Shown here: one piece after another, positions 15,930 through 23,158 of the stretch | How positions within the stretch are numbered: the first letter of the stretch is position 1 | How the letters are laid out: every line of letters starts with the position of its first letter | Source of the DNA: a virus | Length of the DNA stretch: 31,340 nucleotides | IMG/VR virus record: IMGVR_UViG_3300038456_000006 | Span: 1-31,340 of that record | Direction: 5' to 3' (one strand) | Made by a program: the position numbers and the translations under genes | The notes under the pieces: model-generated | What the model was told of the DNA's origin: nothing | The model's database searches: none | Seen by the model: only the letters and a program-made list of their open reading frames with translations

Positions 15930-16153
15930 GCGCGTTGCTCCAACGGTAAAGTCATTCCAACGTCAAAAGCGGCGCGCACCATACGTTCGGCAACTGTTGA
16001 AACGTAAGAGGCTTCAACCGCGTATCGACGAGGCGCGCGACGAACCGCCGACATTGTTTTATCAAGCGCAACTATACATGTCTGGTTTGTCATGTCGATA
16101 AGGCGAACCAAAGTTTCGTCATAATCTAAAAACGTTTGGTCGCAGTTATTCAT
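15917..16153 (-). CDS. Small protein of unknown function
   Basis: This 78-aa protein begins MNNCDQTFLDYDETLVRLID and is mostly helical by composition. Its ATG at 16153 overlaps the upstream stop as ATGA, with GGAG 8 nt upstream, which is why I prefer it to a TTG three codons earlier. No domain is recognised. It is probably an early accessory protein, as are its neighbours. Confidence 0.6.
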   Translation of the reverse strand: MNNCDQTFLDYDETLVRLIDMTNQTCIVALDKTMSAVRRAPRRYAVEASYVSTVAERMVRAAFDVGMTLPLEQRACSR

Positions 16154-16710
16154 TCGCCACACTCCGGTAAGGGGATTGCGTCGATAGCTTTTCGTTGTTC
16201 CGTGGCGCCTTTATAAAATCCCGCGTCGTAACTGCGCGTATCGTTCGCGCGCACGTCGTCGGGTAAAACATTGTTGGCAAACCGTGCGCGCTTTTTCATA
16301 CGCTCCGCACCGTTATTGAACGCTGCTTTTAATGCTTGGTCTATAATCGGCCGTATCGCGGCCGACATAACTTCCCAATCGGGATATTCATAAGGTGGAG
16401 CAAGGCGCCCGTCGTCAATTGACGTAATGGCCTCAACAATTTTTGCGAGTAATTCCGGCGGATTAATTTTACGACTGTCGGCAAGGCAGTTCGCGTACAT
16501 AGCATTTATCGTCGCTTTATTATTATCGGTCGGGCATTTACAAAATGCGAAATGTTTATTGCAAGTGCCGCACGTTCCGTCGGCGACCTTCTGCCTTTCT
16601 AAACGTTTTTCGAAAGGCATAGTCTCAATGCAACGTTCGCATTCTTCGCAAGCCGTACCTAGCGACCAACAACCACGGCAAACAGCGTTCTTATAAACTT
16701 TGTCAATCAT
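16150..16710 (-). CDS. Cysteine-rich, probably zinc-binding protein of unknown function
   Basis: This 186-aa protein has nine cysteines in its first 60 residues: C11, C14, C21, C24, C27, C47, C50, C57 and C59. They form CxxC pairs that would suit two zinc sites. The C-terminal half is helical, with AAIRPIIDQALKAAFNNGAE and RSYDAGFYKGATEQRKAI, the latter a motif common in small phage proteins of unknown role. The ATG at 16710 overlaps the stop of the small membrane protein by 8 nt and follows GTGGA. The in-frame extension upstream of this ATG lies within that gene and was not used. Confidence 0.6.
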   Translation of the reverse strand: MIDKVYKNAVCRGCWSLGTACEECERCIETMPFEKRLERQKVADGTCGTCNKHFAFCKCPTDNNKATINAMYANCLADSRKINPPELLAKIVEAITSIDDGRLAPPYEYPDWEVMSAAIRPIIDQALKAAFNNGAERMKKRARFANNVLPDDVRANDTRSYDAGFYKGATEQRKAIDAIPLPECGE

Positions 16711-16885
16711 GGTTCCACCACTTCGCAATTTTTGCGCAAATAAGCCACACCAGGCCGACGACGAATAAAATTGGGCCTTCAAAGTATCCGTTGACGGTCA
16801 AGCCGATACCGATAGCCACGACAAATATTGACGCGACAATATGGGCTTTAATGTTCTTAGAAGTCTTTTGGATTGTTGTTGTCAT
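16703..16885 (-). CDS. Small two-helix membrane protein
   Basis: This 60-aa protein has two hydrophobic segments, about residues 13-31 (AHIVASIFVVAIGIGLTV) and 35-52 (GPILFVVGLVWLICAKIA), with a short NGYFEG turn between them. GGAGG lies 8 nt before the ATG, a very good site. A two-helix protein of this size could be a holin or an inner-membrane exclusion factor. No lysin gene adjoins it, so holin is only one option. Confidence 0.6.
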   Translation of the reverse strand: MTTTIQKTSKNIKAHIVASIFVVAIGIGLTVNGYFEGPILFVVGLVWLICAKIAKWWNHD

Positions 16886-17051
16886 TGGGTAGCCTCCACG
16901 CGTTAAAGTGAATATCGACCGGCACGGCGATACCGATAGGGATTGGGATTAGAAACGACGCTTCCTCTAGCGCGTCGCGTTCAACGTCCCATAGATGGCC
17001 GAAAAGAAAACCACCGCGCCCGTCGTCGCAAATATTGACAAACCTTTTCAC
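16857..17051 (-). CDS. Small protein of unknown function (GTG start)
   Basis: This 64-aa protein starts at GTG 17051, which overlaps the preceding stop as GTGA. It has FVNICDDGRGGFLFGHLWD, then a hydrophobic FLIPIPIGIAVPVDI segment and a polar end. The hydrophobic part is too proline-rich for a standard membrane helix. It overlaps the next gene by 29 nt. No family is recognised. Confidence 0.5.
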   Translation of the reverse strand: MKRFVNICDDGRGGFLFGHLWDVERDALEEASFLIPIPIGIAVPVDIHFNAWRLPNDNNNPKDF

Positions 17052-17251
17052 ACACGCCCCGCAAGTTTACGCATTCCAAACCGATAACAAAGCCTCGCCA
17101 ACCAACTTACCGGACCGCAATCGTGAATGCCACTCGTAATTCCCGACTCACTACGGCCTATCGGCGGGCGCGGGTGCTTGCGCAGCTTGGCGCCGGTAAA
17201 GCCAATAAACGAACCGTACTTGGTATAAGTCACATGACGTTTAAGCTTCAT
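17048..17251 (-). CDS. Small basic protein of unknown function
   Basis: This 67-aa protein is basic (KLKRHVTYTKYGSF near the start, LRKHPRPPIGRSE in the middle), which could suit nucleic-acid binding. I chose ATG 17251, with AAGGAC about 8 nt upstream, rather than an upstream in-frame start inside the neighbouring gene. It overlaps that gene's end by 11 nt. No domain is recognised. Confidence 0.5.
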   Translation of the reverse strand: MKLKRHVTYTKYGSFIGFTGAKLRKHPRPPIGRSESGITSGIHDCGPVSWLARLCYRFGMRKLAGRV

Positions 17252-17594
17252 TGGTTTTGTCCTTAATTGGGTTGTAAGAATCACAATATTTTTTAGATTG
17301 TTCTGCCCATATCGGTTTTTCGTCTTTACCTAACCAATCGCCCCAATTAAACGGCGCGTCGGCAAGATACGAAAAGAAGGCTAAAACTTTTGTTTTGGCT
17401 TTACCGTTTATTTTTGCAGGGCAACCAATCGGCAAGCCTGTATTAAGGTGGATAACTTGCCAAAATTCACTAGCGACGGTGTGACCCAACGCAAGCCCGT
17501 TCGACTCAACATAAACACGAAACGTTGTTGGTTGGCCCATGTAACCGTTATTGGTAGCGGTTCTAATAGGCTCTTTCGGTATTTTGTGAGACAT
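17241..17594 (-). CDS. Protein of unknown function
   Basis: This 117-aa protein has an N-terminus with RTATNNGYMGQPTTFRVYV, a middle FWQVIHLNTGLPIG, and FNWGDWLGKDEKPIW toward the end. The composition is that of a soluble mixed alpha/beta protein. The ATG at 17594 has AAGGG about 10 nt upstream and follows the previous stop closely. No family is recognised. Confidence 0.55.
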   Translation of the reverse strand: MSHKIPKEPIRTATNNGYMGQPTTFRVYVESNGLALGHTVASEFWQVIHLNTGLPIGCPAKINGKAKTKVLAFFSYLADAPFNWGDWLGKDEKPIWAEQSKKYCDSYNPIKDKTNEA

Positions 17595-17598
17595 GGGG

Positions 17599-17817
17599 TT
17601 ATTTACCCTTCTTATATGGACGTAACGCCGAGGCGGGTATTACGGCCGCTATCTTGTTGCGCTGTTCGCCAAAATATTTAGAAGGCTTCAACGACTGATA
17701 GACAAGAACGTGCCGCGTTATCGTTATCGGTGGTTGCCGTACACTCATTCCACCAATGAAGGTCGAAGCGAGAACGGTTGCAGCAAAAAGAACCTTAGCT
17801 TTTGTGGCGATATTCAT
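17599..17817 (-). CDS. Small membrane-anchored or secreted protein
   Basis: This 72-aa protein starts MNIATKAKVLFAATVLAS and has a hydrophobic stretch to about residue 24 (FIGGM), which is a signal peptide or single membrane anchor. The rest is basic and polar, ending ALRPYKKGK. AGGAG lies 8 nt before ATG 17817; the longer frame upstream lacks support. Spanin, superinfection-exclusion or envelope protein roles are all possible. It follows the primase-helicase gene. Confidence 0.6.
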   Translation of the reverse strand: MNIATKAKVLFAATVLASTFIGGMSVRQPPITITRHVLVYQSLKPSKYFGEQRNKIAAVIPASALRPYKKGK

Positions 17818-17889
17818 AGGGAAAATCTCCTGGGCGGGTTTCGATTTGGTGACCATATTCGTTATTAACGGAGCCGTCAATAAGAAAAA

Positions 17890-20268
17890 TTAGACCGGAA
17901 AGGGGACGCGGGTATGATTATTAGCATTTTGGTAAGCATGGGAAGCCTCGGCCGGGGTGGTTAGTTGAATGGCCGGGCTGTCTTTATGTATGAAAAGACG
18001 AGGTTTTCCAGCGTCCGGCATGACTGTATTGTTAACCCGGCCTTCGGCAAGCGCAGGGTGATAAATATATCCCATATTTTCTAAAAGTTCTTTACGCTTT
18101 AGGTGAGTAAGACGGCGTTGCATTCCGATTCGCTCCAACAACATTTCAAGTTGTATAGACGAAATCCAACCGCCACAGAAACCGGGTTTTTCCTGGGCTA
18201 TAGCTTCTAAAATTTCCTGTTCGACCGCTCCGGACCCGGCTTTAATTGCCGCCGCCGTCGACGTTGTGACCGGCGCGCGCTGGCAATCCGTGGCGGGATT
18301 AAATTCATTTGGGATAGGGAATGTATGTAACAGTTCCGAAACGATTGCGTAACCTTCGGCGCGAAGCCATTTATAGAGATTGGGGAAATAGTCGCCGTCC
18401 ATACCGTCACGTTTTAAATCTTGCATTTGTTGTTGCGCGCAGAACAGAACGCAAATGCGACGGTCGTTTTGTGTCTTCCGTAAGCCGTCCTTATGGTTAC
18501 TGTTGAATATAAAATTGGCGACGACCGATTGCATAACCTGGTCGGTTTGCATGGCACGTTTGGCGAGTTTGTCGCCGGTAATCATCGGCTTTAATATCTC
18601 GAAAATTTCCTGTTTCTGGTTCGGAACGTAAATGTCTTCCACGCCAATAAAGACCATATCGAAAAGCCAAGAATTAAACTTTTCGCTAATTTCATGGGCG
18701 GGCGGGAAGTGAACGTAACGCGTCCCAATTGCCTCGGCGACGCACCGTGTAAATAGTGTTTTTCCATTGCCTTCTACCCCCTGCAAAAGCGGCGCCCATT
18801 GGAACTTGACGCCTTTGTATTGAACACACGCGGCCATATAACAAAGTAAAATATGGCGGTCCCGCGCATCCGGCAACACTTTCGCCAGGTGTTCGAGAAA
18901 CGGTTTCGGATTACCTTCTTTGCGCGCGACTTCAACCGGCCAAAAAGTATTTACGAACCGTTGCCCGTTAATTTCGATAATCGCGGCCGGGTGCAAATCA
19001 GGGCGAAAAATTGGGAGGTCAACCTTTGGCGCGCGGAACGATTGGCTTTGTGTAAAAGCCTCGAACGCGTCTTTGCTTGTCTTTGAATTGGCGGGGTCAA
19101 TTGTAAATGTGTAACCACCGAACGCGACGCGAAATTGTTCCGGCCGCAATAAGTTTCCGCCAGGCACAAGGACACGGTGAATATCGCGGATATAGACGCA
19201 CCCGGAGAATAGGTCGGCTTGCATGTCGGCATTAAGATACGTCGCTCCTGTTACGGGAACGGGTCTAGGCTTCTCCGGATTAGTCGCGGAAGGCAACGGG
19301 CCGGTGGGTTGTTGGACGGGTTCGGGCGCCTTGTCCGTAAGAACGTCGAATTGACGCCCCACCGCACCGATAATCGTACGCGGTAAATAGTCTTCACGTT
19401 CCCATTTTTCGCGCACCAACGCCGACCGGTGCATAAGTTGCATCATTCGTTCGCAGTTCTTGCCCGTCCAGAAAGCCAAATGTTGCGCTAAGGCGGCGTC
19501 CGCGCTTGACGCGTCATATGGGCGTATGGCGTCGGGATAGCAACGTGAGAGTGCCGCAAGGTTGGCGGTCCATAAGTCGGCAAAGCTTGCCCGTCCGCCG
19601 AACGCGGCCGCGCTTGATTGCGAACGCAACATACGGCGAATCAATTCGTCGTCGTCGGAAGGCCCGCGCCACTCGGCCACGGGTTCGGTTGTCCAACCCT
19701 GCGCGACGCCTTGACTTGTACCGTCAGGTGGGAAGTATAATTGCACAAGCGACGGCAATAGGGCGCTTAGGTCCGTTGAGGCGTCGCCCACGGCGTCGCG
19801 GCCTGTCAGAGCGACGAACCTCCCGGTATGGTAAAATTCAAGGCCGTACGTCTCGTTCTTGCAACCGTGGAGCGGCGGGCGGCCGGAACCGAATATATGA
19901 AGCCCCTTACCGCTTTGGGACACTTCCACGGCGGCGCCCGCCAAGCTTTGGCATAAGACCTTTGCGACAGGCGACCAATCGGAGCCGTCGGGTAATAGGC
20001 AATTGTCCAGGTCGAGAAACCAAAACGGGTCGTCTTCGGTAAATACAAACCCGACACCGTAAGTTTCTCCGTACTGCGCGGCCGACGCAATAGCCGTGGC
20101 CGCGTCCGTCCAATACGCCGCGTCATGTGCGGACACGACGCGCCCGGTCCTAAAATCAACGGGGAACTTATCAGTTTTGCCCGGCCGATTTTTACTAGGA
20201 ACAGCAACGTAATTTATGAATTTCTTATACCTAGAAAATGGCTCTAGCGCGGCGGGCAATTCACGCAT
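17890..20268 (-). CDS. Primase-polymerase/helicase (NrS-1-like, DUF5906 helicase)
   Basis: This 792-aa protein probably primes and unwinds DNA at the fork. The N-terminal archaeo-eukaryotic primase domain (about 1-180) has FLDLDN (D86, D88), SQSGKGLHIFG (H124) and LEFYHTGRFVALTG (E144 near the third motif), with GVGFVF at 71-76. A linker follows, rich in proline near 315-340. The SF3-type helicase (about 440-660) has Walker A GVEGNGKT (497-504), Walker B VFIGVEDIY (539-547), a sensor region NFIFNSNHKDGL (585-596) and R603/R604. This is the architecture of the NrS-1 phage polymerase. The start lies next to the TetR-like gene's stop with a weak ribosome site, so coupled translation is likely. 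Whether it also extends DNA cannot be told from sequence. Confidence 0.85.
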   Translation of the reverse strand: MRELPAALEPFSRYKKFINYVAVPSKNRPGKTDKFPVDFRTGRVVSAHDAAYWTDAATAIASAAQYGETYGVGFVFTEDDPFWFLDLDNCLLPDGSDWSPVAKVLCQSLAGAAVEVSQSGKGLHIFGSGRPPLHGCKNETYGLEFYHTGRFVALTGRDAVGDASTDLSALLPSLVQLYFPPDGTSQGVAQGWTTEPVAEWRGPSDDDELIRRMLRSQSSAAAFGGRASFADLWTANLAALSRCYPDAIRPYDASSADAALAQHLAFWTGKNCERMMQLMHRSALVREKWEREDYLPRTIIGAVGRQFDVLTDKAPEPVQQPTGPLPSATNPEKPRPVPVTGATYLNADMQADLFSGCVYIRDIHRVLVPGGNLLRPEQFRVAFGGYTFTIDPANSKTSKDAFEAFTQSQSFRAPKVDLPIFRPDLHPAAIIEINGQRFVNTFWPVEVARKEGNPKPFLEHLAKVLPDARDRHILLCYMAACVQYKGVKFQWAPLLQGVEGNGKTLFTRCVAEAIGTRYVHFPPAHEISEKFNSWLFDMVFIGVEDIYVPNQKQEIFEILKPMITGDKLAKRAMQTDQVMQSVVANFIFNSNHKDGLRKTQNDRRICVLFCAQQQMQDLKRDGMDGDYFPNLYKWLRAEGYAIVSELLHTFPIPNEFNPATDCQRAPVTTSTAAAIKAGSGAVEQEILEAIAQEKPGFCGGWISSIQLEMLLERIGMQRRLTHLKRKELLENMGYIYHPALAEGRVNNTVMPDAGKPRLFIHKDSPAIQLTTPAEASHAYQNANNHTRVPFPV

Positions 20269-20272
20269 TGAC

Positions 20273-20581
20273 TTAGACCAAGGTTTGAAGTGCTGCCGTT
20301 CTTATTTGTGTCGGGGCTTTCGCGGCAATACCGTCGTTACAAGCGATACCTTGCGCAACGATTGCAAGGTTCTCTTTCTGGACGGCGGCGCGCATGACGG
20401 CACGTTTAAGACTTATCATTGTGCCGAAATATCGCGACACAAGACCTTCCGTGCAAGTCGCCTCGGCCGCCACGGCCGCGCGCGTGAGCCGGGCGTAACT
20501 GCCCGGTTTCTCCGCGACACGGATTGCGGCCGTAAGAATCTCCGATTTTCGGTCGCGTGGACTAAGGCGCTTGTGTGACAT
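20273..20581 (-). CDS. TetR-like DNA-binding protein, minimal
   Basis: This 102-aa protein has a TetR-type N-terminal domain: KSEILTAAIRVAE (helix 1), then a helix-turn-helix LTRAAVAAEATCTEGLVSRY (32-51) followed by F52 and SLKRAVMRAAV (57-67). The Y-F pair and the following helix are typical of TetR. The usual ligand-binding and dimer domain of 120 or more residues is absent, with only about 35 residues after it. It may therefore be a phage regulator or accessory DNA-binding protein of the replication operon. It lies just before the primase-helicase gene, and its stop is 4 nt from that ATG. Confidence 0.65.
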   Translation of the reverse strand: MSHKRLSPRDRKSEILTAAIRVAEKPGSYARLTRAAVAAEATCTEGLVSRYFGTMISLKRAVMRAAVQKENLAIVAQGIACNDGIAAKAPTQIRTAALQTLV

Positions 20582-20583
20582 TA

Positions 20584-20874
20584 TTAATTTCTTTCTTCGT
20601 TTGTCGCATCGTCAGGTGAGGGAGTAGGTGCGACAGGCGCCGAAGGTAATACGACTTCGCCGTAATCCTCGTCGGTAACCATGACGGTTTCGTTCTTGAT
20701 GCAACCTAATTGCATAAGATTTTGCAGGCGTTCGCGCAGATTGAACGGCACGGCCATAAGGTAGACGAGCGGTTGAGTGCCGTCTTTAATGGCGATAACG
20801 TTGGTACAAGTTTCCGGATTGATACGTTCCAAAAGCTGCGCCACTTTATTAATTGTAACGGTTTGAGTTCCCAT
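20584..20874 (-). CDS. Protein of unknown function
   Basis: This 96-aa protein begins MGTQTVTINKVAQLLERINP, has LVYLMAVPFNLRERLQNLMQ in the middle, and ends in a Pro/Asp/Glu-rich tail. AAGGA lies about 9 nt before the ATG. Its TAA is 2 nt from the TetR-like ATG, so the two are coupled. No family is recognised. Confidence 0.55.
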   Translation of the reverse strand: MGTQTVTINKVAQLLERINPETCTNVIAIKDGTQPLVYLMAVPFNLRERLQNLMQLGCIKNETVMVTDEDYGEVVLPSAPVAPTPSPDDATNEERN

Positions 20875-20888
20875 AGCGATTATCCTTT

Positions 20889-21083
20889 TCAGTTGGTTGG
20901 AGTGAAGCCTTTTACTTTATCAAACGCGGCGCGCGCTTCGGGGTATGACGCCATGTTGCCTTCTATTTCGCGCCAGTTATAACGCGAAACACCATTAAAG
21001 GTTGTTTCTCTCTCAACAACACGCCATAGCTTGAAGCTTGCCGGTTCGATTAAAATCAAAGTCGTGGGGTGTTGTTTAGGCAT
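20889..21083 (-). CDS. Small protein of unknown function
   Basis: This 64-aa protein has an N-terminal LILIEPASFKLWRVVERET and a C-terminal YPEARAAFDKVKGF. The form is that of a small beta-beta-alpha protein. The ATG at 21083 lies 3 nt after the TAG of the frame ending at 21087, which supports that frame being translated. No function is recognised. Confidence 0.55.
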   Translation of the reverse strand: MPKQHPTTLILIEPASFKLWRVVERETTFNGVSRYNWREIEGNMASYPEARAAFDKVKGFTPTN

Positions 21084-21086
21084 TAC

Positions 21087-21205
21087 CTAACCTTTCTTCT
21101 TCAAGCCGAGCGTTACGTTAATCTCGTCAAATCGAATCGCGGGCAAACCCCCGCGAATCTTTCCGTCTTCGTCCAGGTGGTTTTAGTTTTCTGGTTCTCC
21201 ATCAT
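21087..21205 (-). CDS. Possible small gene that needs a -1 frameshift
   Basis: Translation should start at ATGATG (21205), which overlaps the previous stop as ATGA and has AGGAG just upstream. This frame reads MMENQKTKT and then loses protein-like quality, stopping after 30 codons. The -1 frame downstream reads HLDEDGKIRGGLPAIRFDE and INVTLGLKKKG, ending at TAG 21087-21089, exactly 3 nt before the next ATG. Joined near the AAAA tract (21181-21184, TTTT on plus) they give 39 aa. Either one base is missing from the assembly, or the gene is broken, or ribosomes shift. The slip site is not a canonical heptamer. Confidence 0.4.
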
Positions 21206-21396
21206 TTTTCTCCTCTGCTCGTTAGATGTATGCCGCGACAGACGGAGCATTCATAAGGCGATTGCCACTTGAATCCGTTCATCGAATAGACAGCCGCAGC
21301 CTTAACCGCATCCCAAGGCGTCACATAAACTTTCTTCTTCGCGCATGTTCGCTCATGCTGGCGTTCTTCGCGGTTTGGTTTGCCGTCTAGCCTCAT
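21202..21396 (-). CDS. Small CCCH-type zinc-binding protein
   Basis: This 64-aa protein has C18 near the start, then KVYVTPWDAVKAAA, and ends with YECSVCRGIHLTSR (C50, C53, H57). This layout recurs in small phage proteins and probably binds one zinc ion. Its ATG overlaps the stop of the 51-aa gene upstream as ATGA, and GAGGG precedes it. The function is unknown. Confidence 0.65.
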   Translation of the reverse strand: MRLDGKPNREERQHERTCAKKKVYVTPWDAVKAAAVYSMNGFKWQSPYECSVCRGIHLTSRGEK

Positions 21397-21548
21397 TTTG
21401 CCCTCGCCAAAGTTTCCCTGACAATCACTCTGACTTCCGGCTTGAACGTGCCAAGATCAATCAACAGATCGTCCAAGTCTGAGTCTGTCACAACACCGAA
21501 GTTGCTTTCTATGATTTTGCATATTTCTAGTGCGCGATCATCAGTCAT
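21393..21548 (-). CDS. 51-aa protein of unknown function
   Basis: This short gene fills what would otherwise be a gap. It reads MTDDRALEICKIIESNFG, then VVTDSDLDDLLIDLG and a C-terminal ETLARAK. The protein is acidic and helical. AGGAG lies 7 nt before the ATG. It overlaps the upstream gene by 8 nt and the downstream ATG as ATGA. The good ribosome site and coupling at both ends argue that it is real. Confidence 0.65.
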   Translation of the reverse strand: MTDDRALEICKIIESNFGVVTDSDLDDLLIDLGTFKPEVRVIVRETLARAK

Positions 21549-21843
21549 GCCGCTCTCCTACTATGCCTACCTTCAGGAAAAATGCCTCAGCTATATCATC
21601 ACCCTCAAATTCTTCTTTCTTATCCTCTAAAAGATAAACTGCTTCTTTCAGCAAATCACCTTTCGTCATTTCTTCCTGCGTTGCATATCTGCGATTTTCG
21701 ATAAAAGAGATCGCTGATTTTACCAAATCAATATGATCGGGAAGAACCTCGAATGATCCTCTTTCGACTCCATCTTGCATAACAGCAAGGAACGCTAAAA
21801 TTTGATCGGCTGATTTCATCGCTTTAAATTCACGTTCTTGCAT
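21541..21843 (-). CDS. Acidic helical protein of unknown function
   Basis: This 100-aa protein is mostly charged helix: KSADQILAFLAVMQDGVERG, then DLVKSAISFIENRRYATQEE and LLKEAVYLLEDKKEEFEGDD. I take ATG 21843 because GGAG lies 6 nt upstream; in-frame starts at 21855, 21873 and 21879 have weaker sites and overlap the 28-aa frame more. No family is recognised. Confidence 0.55.
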   Translation of the reverse strand: MQEREFKAMKSADQILAFLAVMQDGVERGSFEVLPDHIDLVKSAISFIENRRYATQEEMTKGDLLKEAVYLLEDKKEEFEGDDIAEAFFLKVGIVGERHD

Positions 21844-21916
21844 ATTCTTCTCCATCTTTCCGCCCCGCGTCATAAGCATCTTCAAGAGCAATCATTACGA
21901 TGTCTTGCAGTGCCAT
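21830..21916 (-). CDS. Possible 28-aa overlapping small gene
   Basis: The frame reads MALQDIVMIALEDAYDAGRK followed by DGEEYART. The YDAGRKDGEEYA part resembles the Y-x-A-G-x-x-D-G motif that ends many small phage proteins. GGAAG lies 5 nt before the ATG. It overlaps the end of the 190-aa gene by 35 nt and the next gene's start by 14 nt in different frames. It could be a real short gene bridging the two or the relic of a longer one. Confidence 0.4.
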   Translation of the reverse strand: MALQDIVMIALEDAYDAGRKDGEEYART

Positions 21917-22454
21917 TGTTTCTTCCGTCCCCATGCCATGGCCGAGCTTTGACCAGAACAAATTTATGATCCCTGTAGCGCGGTTGCATGAGGAGAAGGC
22001 CGTCTTTATAGAATTTAAGACCCTCCGGCCAAAGTTCTTTTAATTTTTTGAAGGTACTTACGCTTGAAAGCATCGTTCGCAACTTAAAATCAGTCGCCGC
22101 ACGTTCTGTTTGATAAGCGTATTTGTCTTCGGCAAGTTTTGTAATCTGGTTACCTAAGTCACCGGCAATAACGCCTAAATAGCCGTTCTCGTCAAAATGG
22201 AGAACCGCCACGCTCGCTTTAACGCGTAACCTATGACGTTGACCGCCAACGTTAAAATCAACCCTATCGTTCGTCCGAAGCCAATTCTTGGGAAACTTTT
22301 TTGTTAAGTTGCGAATAGAAATAATAACGGCTTCGTTATAGGCCAGCATACCTATTTTCGATTCTTCTTTCAAAAGGTCTTCATTGCGCTTATCGAACGT
22401 CTCTTTCATAACGCGCGCAATAATAATGTCGATTTGATATTTGGTAAGGCGCAT
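21882..22454 (-). CDS. Protein of unknown function, possibly nucleotide-modification associated
   Basis: This 190-aa protein starts MRLTKYQIDIIIARVMKETF, then a charged helix, KKFPKNWLRTNDRV, and a beta-type VGGQRHRLRVKASVAVLHFD. The opening and the position among early genes recall Nmad5-like phage proteins, but I could not confirm a match. GGAG lies 8 nt before the ATG. The 70-nt gap upstream carries the 19-bp motif and a short hairpin, so it may have its own control. The last 12 residues overlap the 28-aa frame and look less protein-like. Confidence 0.5.
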   Translation of the reverse strand: MRLTKYQIDIIIARVMKETFDKRNEDLLKEESKIGMLAYNEAVIISIRNLTKKFPKNWLRTNDRVDFNVGGQRHRLRVKASVAVLHFDENGYLGVIAGDLGNQITKLAEDKYAYQTERAATDFKLRTMLSSVSTFKKLKELWPEGLKFYKDGLLLMQPRYRDHKFVLVKARPWHGDGRNNGTARHRNDCS

Positions 22455-22503
22455 AGGGGACGCTCCATCATGGTAGGATTGATTGTGCGGGCAGTTTGCC
22501 CGT

Positions 22504-22522
22504 TACTAACGGTATAGTCAAT
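22504..22522 (-). promoter_or_regulatory. 19-bp intergenic motif, copy 2
   Basis: The minus strand reads ATTGACTATACCGTTAGTA, differing from copy 1 (25301-25319) at two positions. Its 3' end is 49 nt before the ATG at 22454, nearly the same distance as copy 1 from its gene. A 5-bp hairpin (CGGGC, 22488-22492, with GCCCG, 22498-22502) follows it; no U-tract is present, so it is not a terminator. Confidence 0.55.
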
Positions 22523-22524
22523 AG

Positions 22525-22992
22525 CTAAAAAGTTCCCTCGCCACTACAAAACGCCGCGTCACCTCCGGCCGACGCTACAAGTTGCAACCAAGCGAGTTGC
22601 GCGCGCTCGCGTTCGTCGCCTGTATATTTCCAACCTTTTTCTTTGCATTCCCGCGCGACAAACTGCGCGATAGTAACACCGCCGACGGTCACAGGGCGCC
22701 AACCGATTAAGTCGGATGATTTAATAACTTTGTTGACGGCGGGCGAATCATTTGCCAGGCCATAGCGAACAGGTCGACCGGTCAAATCTTTTAAGACGCC
22801 CACGTTGTTGCGGAATAGGCGAACACCTTTGCGCGCGGCTTCCAATCTAACGGTACTTTGCACGGCCGCTTCCGACACGCCTTGTTTCGGCGCCACATGC
22901 TCGCCGTTCATTCCGAAAATGTATTGCAGTTCGTGTAACGCTTGGGCGCTAACCCTGTTGCGTATCGCCCATTGCGTTATTGCGTCGTTCAT
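22525..22992 (-). CDS. VRR-NUC domain nuclease
   Basis: This 155-aa protein is a PD-(D/E)XK nuclease of the VRR-NUC type, as found alone in many phages. Conserved points are VRLEAARKGVRLFRNN (E51), SSDLIGWRPV (D94) and FVARECKEKGW (E115 and K117, the E-x-K pair), then ERAQLAWLQLV and DAAFCSG. It may act on branched DNA in recombination or repair. I use ATG 22992, preceded by GGTGGAAA; an ATG seven codons earlier lacks a site. It overlaps its upstream neighbour by 44 nt in another frame. The SF2 helicase and other DNA genes share the operon. Confidence 0.85.
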   Translation of the reverse strand: MNDAITQWAIRNRVSAQALHELQYIFGMNGEHVAPKQGVSEAAVQSTVRLEAARKGVRLFRNNVGVLKDLTGRPVRYGLANDSPAVNKVIKSSDLIGWRPVTVGGVTIAQFVARECKEKGWKYTGDERERAQLAWLQLVASAGGDAAFCSGEGTF

Positions 22993-23158
22993 TTTCCACC
23001 ACCATTTTTGCATATTTCATAAAGTCCATTTGCGCACAGTATTCGAGCGTAAAACAACCGTTATATGCTCGTTGCCGCGCCAAGAAGTCGGCGGAATAGG
23101 CTTCCCTTTCGTACTCGAACGGAAAGCCGCAAATTTTGCATGGTATCGTAATTTTCAA
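22949..23158 (-). CDS. Small cysteine-pair protein of unknown function (TTG start)
   Basis: This 69-aa protein probably starts at TTG 23158. AAGGTGG lies 6 nt upstream, and the TTG overlaps the previous stop as TTGA. It opens with ITIPCKICGFPFEYEREAY; CxxC could be half of a zinc site, with C34 and C40 as other candidates. The helical C-terminus overlaps the VRR-NUC start. An in-frame GTG at 23167 has no site. The function is unknown. Confidence 0.5.
   Translation of the reverse strand: MKITIPCKICGFPFEYEREAYSADFLARQRAYNGCFTLEYCAQMDFMKYAKMVVENERRNNAMGDTQQG

Noticed and set aside
16703-16885. Firm holin assignment for the two-helix membrane protein
   Set aside because: No endolysin or spanin gene is next to it, and size and topology alone are not specific.
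22488-22502. Hairpin CGGGC/GCCCG as a terminator
   Set aside because: The stem is only 5 bp and neither strand has a T-run after it.
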